DNA of 6,009 nucleotides, taken from an uncultured Clostridium sp. GTDB lineage: Bacteria > Bacillota > Clostridia > Lachnospirales > Lachnospiraceae. The stretch lies in NCBI GenBank assembly GCA_900551225.1, contig URUZ01000389.1:1-6009 (forward strand), in the 5' to 3' direction. The translations under genes were made by a program, and so were the position numbers. This document shows, in pieces, positions 5,783 through 6,009 of this stretch. The notes under the pieces were generated by a model. That model made no database searches. It saw only the letters and a program-made list of their open reading frames with translations, and was not told the origin of the DNA. The first letter of the stretch is position 1; each line of letters opens with the position of its first letter.

Positions 5783-6009
5783 ATGGCACGCGGAGTGAGA
5801 AAAACAATTTTAGAAAAGCTGAATGAGGAGCTGGAAACCACCCAGGAGGCAATTGAACAGTATAAAGCCTGTCTGGATACCCTGAAGGAGAAGAAACGCT
5901 CCCTGCAGGAACAGATCGAACTGGAGGAACTGAAGTCCCTCTCCGTTTTTTTGAAAGATCAGAATATATCGGTTGAAGATCTGAGAGAACTGGTACAGTC
6001 ACAGATCGT
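5783..6009 (+). CDS. Small coiled-coil protein, 3' end outside window
   Basis: An ATG at 5783 preceded by AAGGAG (5767-5772, ten bases away) opens a frame that stays open to the right edge, giving 75 complete codons. The protein begins MARGVRKTIL, and residues about 10-52 are a highly charged heptad-like helix rich in Glu, Lys, Leu and Gln (LNEELETTQEAIEQY, LKEKKRSLQEQ), predicted to form a coiled coil. A short second element follows (FLKDQNISVEDLRELV), which looks like a helix-turn-helix-sized tail. There is no signal peptide or membrane segment. The layout resembles small coiled-coil proteins of unknown function that are frequent in Lachnospiraceae, but no family is recognised with confidence. 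It is separated from the exonuclease gene by 115 AT-rich bases and is probably a new transcription unit. An opposite-strand frame over it is a shadow. Confidence 0.72.
   Translation, partial: MARGVRKTILEKLNEELETTQEAIEQYKACLDTLKEKKRSLQEQIELEELKSLSVFLKDQNISVEDLRELVQSQI

Overview
The window looks like a chromosomal segment of a moderately GC-rich Clostridia, most likely Lachnospiraceae (Enterocloster/Hungatella/Lachnoclostridium type). This is inferred from strong AGGAGG-type ribosome binding sites, a YtvI-like AI-2E transporter, an MmcQ/YjbR protein and general protein style; no taxonomic marker gene is present. All supported genes lie on the + strand and are tightly packed.

Left edge (1-1072): the C-terminal part of an uncharacterised, acidic, membrane-anchored protein is followed after 21 bases by a leaderless M15-family peptidoglycan peptidase with C-terminal aromatic cell-wall-binding repeats. 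Together they resemble a phage-type lysis pair, so this edge may be the end of a prophage or a remnant. A non-coding stretch of about 160 bases follows. Its 3' half is a GC-rich block of inverted repeats, and it contains a CTCCTT that is exactly complementary to the Shine-Dalgarno of the next gene.

Middle (1236-3380): a compact three-gene operon. It encodes an RlaP-type (COG3541-like) Pol-beta nucleotidyltransferase, a protein made of the HD domain and C-terminal tail of a CCA-adding enzyme without its own nucleotidyltransferase head (11-base overlap with the first gene), and a small MmcQ/YjbR protein 17 bases further on. The first two look like a split RNA 3'-end processing or repair module: one protein could transfer nucleotides and the other could remove phosphates. 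This is the most interesting part of the window.

Right (3381-5667): a perfect sigma-A promoter (TTGACA, 17 bases, TATAAT) drives a YtvI-like AI-2E-family membrane permease. Thirty-six bases later comes a stand-alone FEN/Pol I-type 5'-3' exonuclease with all visible acidic catalytic residues, two insertions and a degenerate helix-hairpin-helix. The two genes are probably co-transcribed. After an AT-rich gap of 115 bases, a small coiled-coil protein starts at 5783 and runs off the window.

No tRNA, rRNA, CRISPR array, transposase or known riboswitch was recognised. All large minus-strand frames appear to be shadows of the + strand genes.
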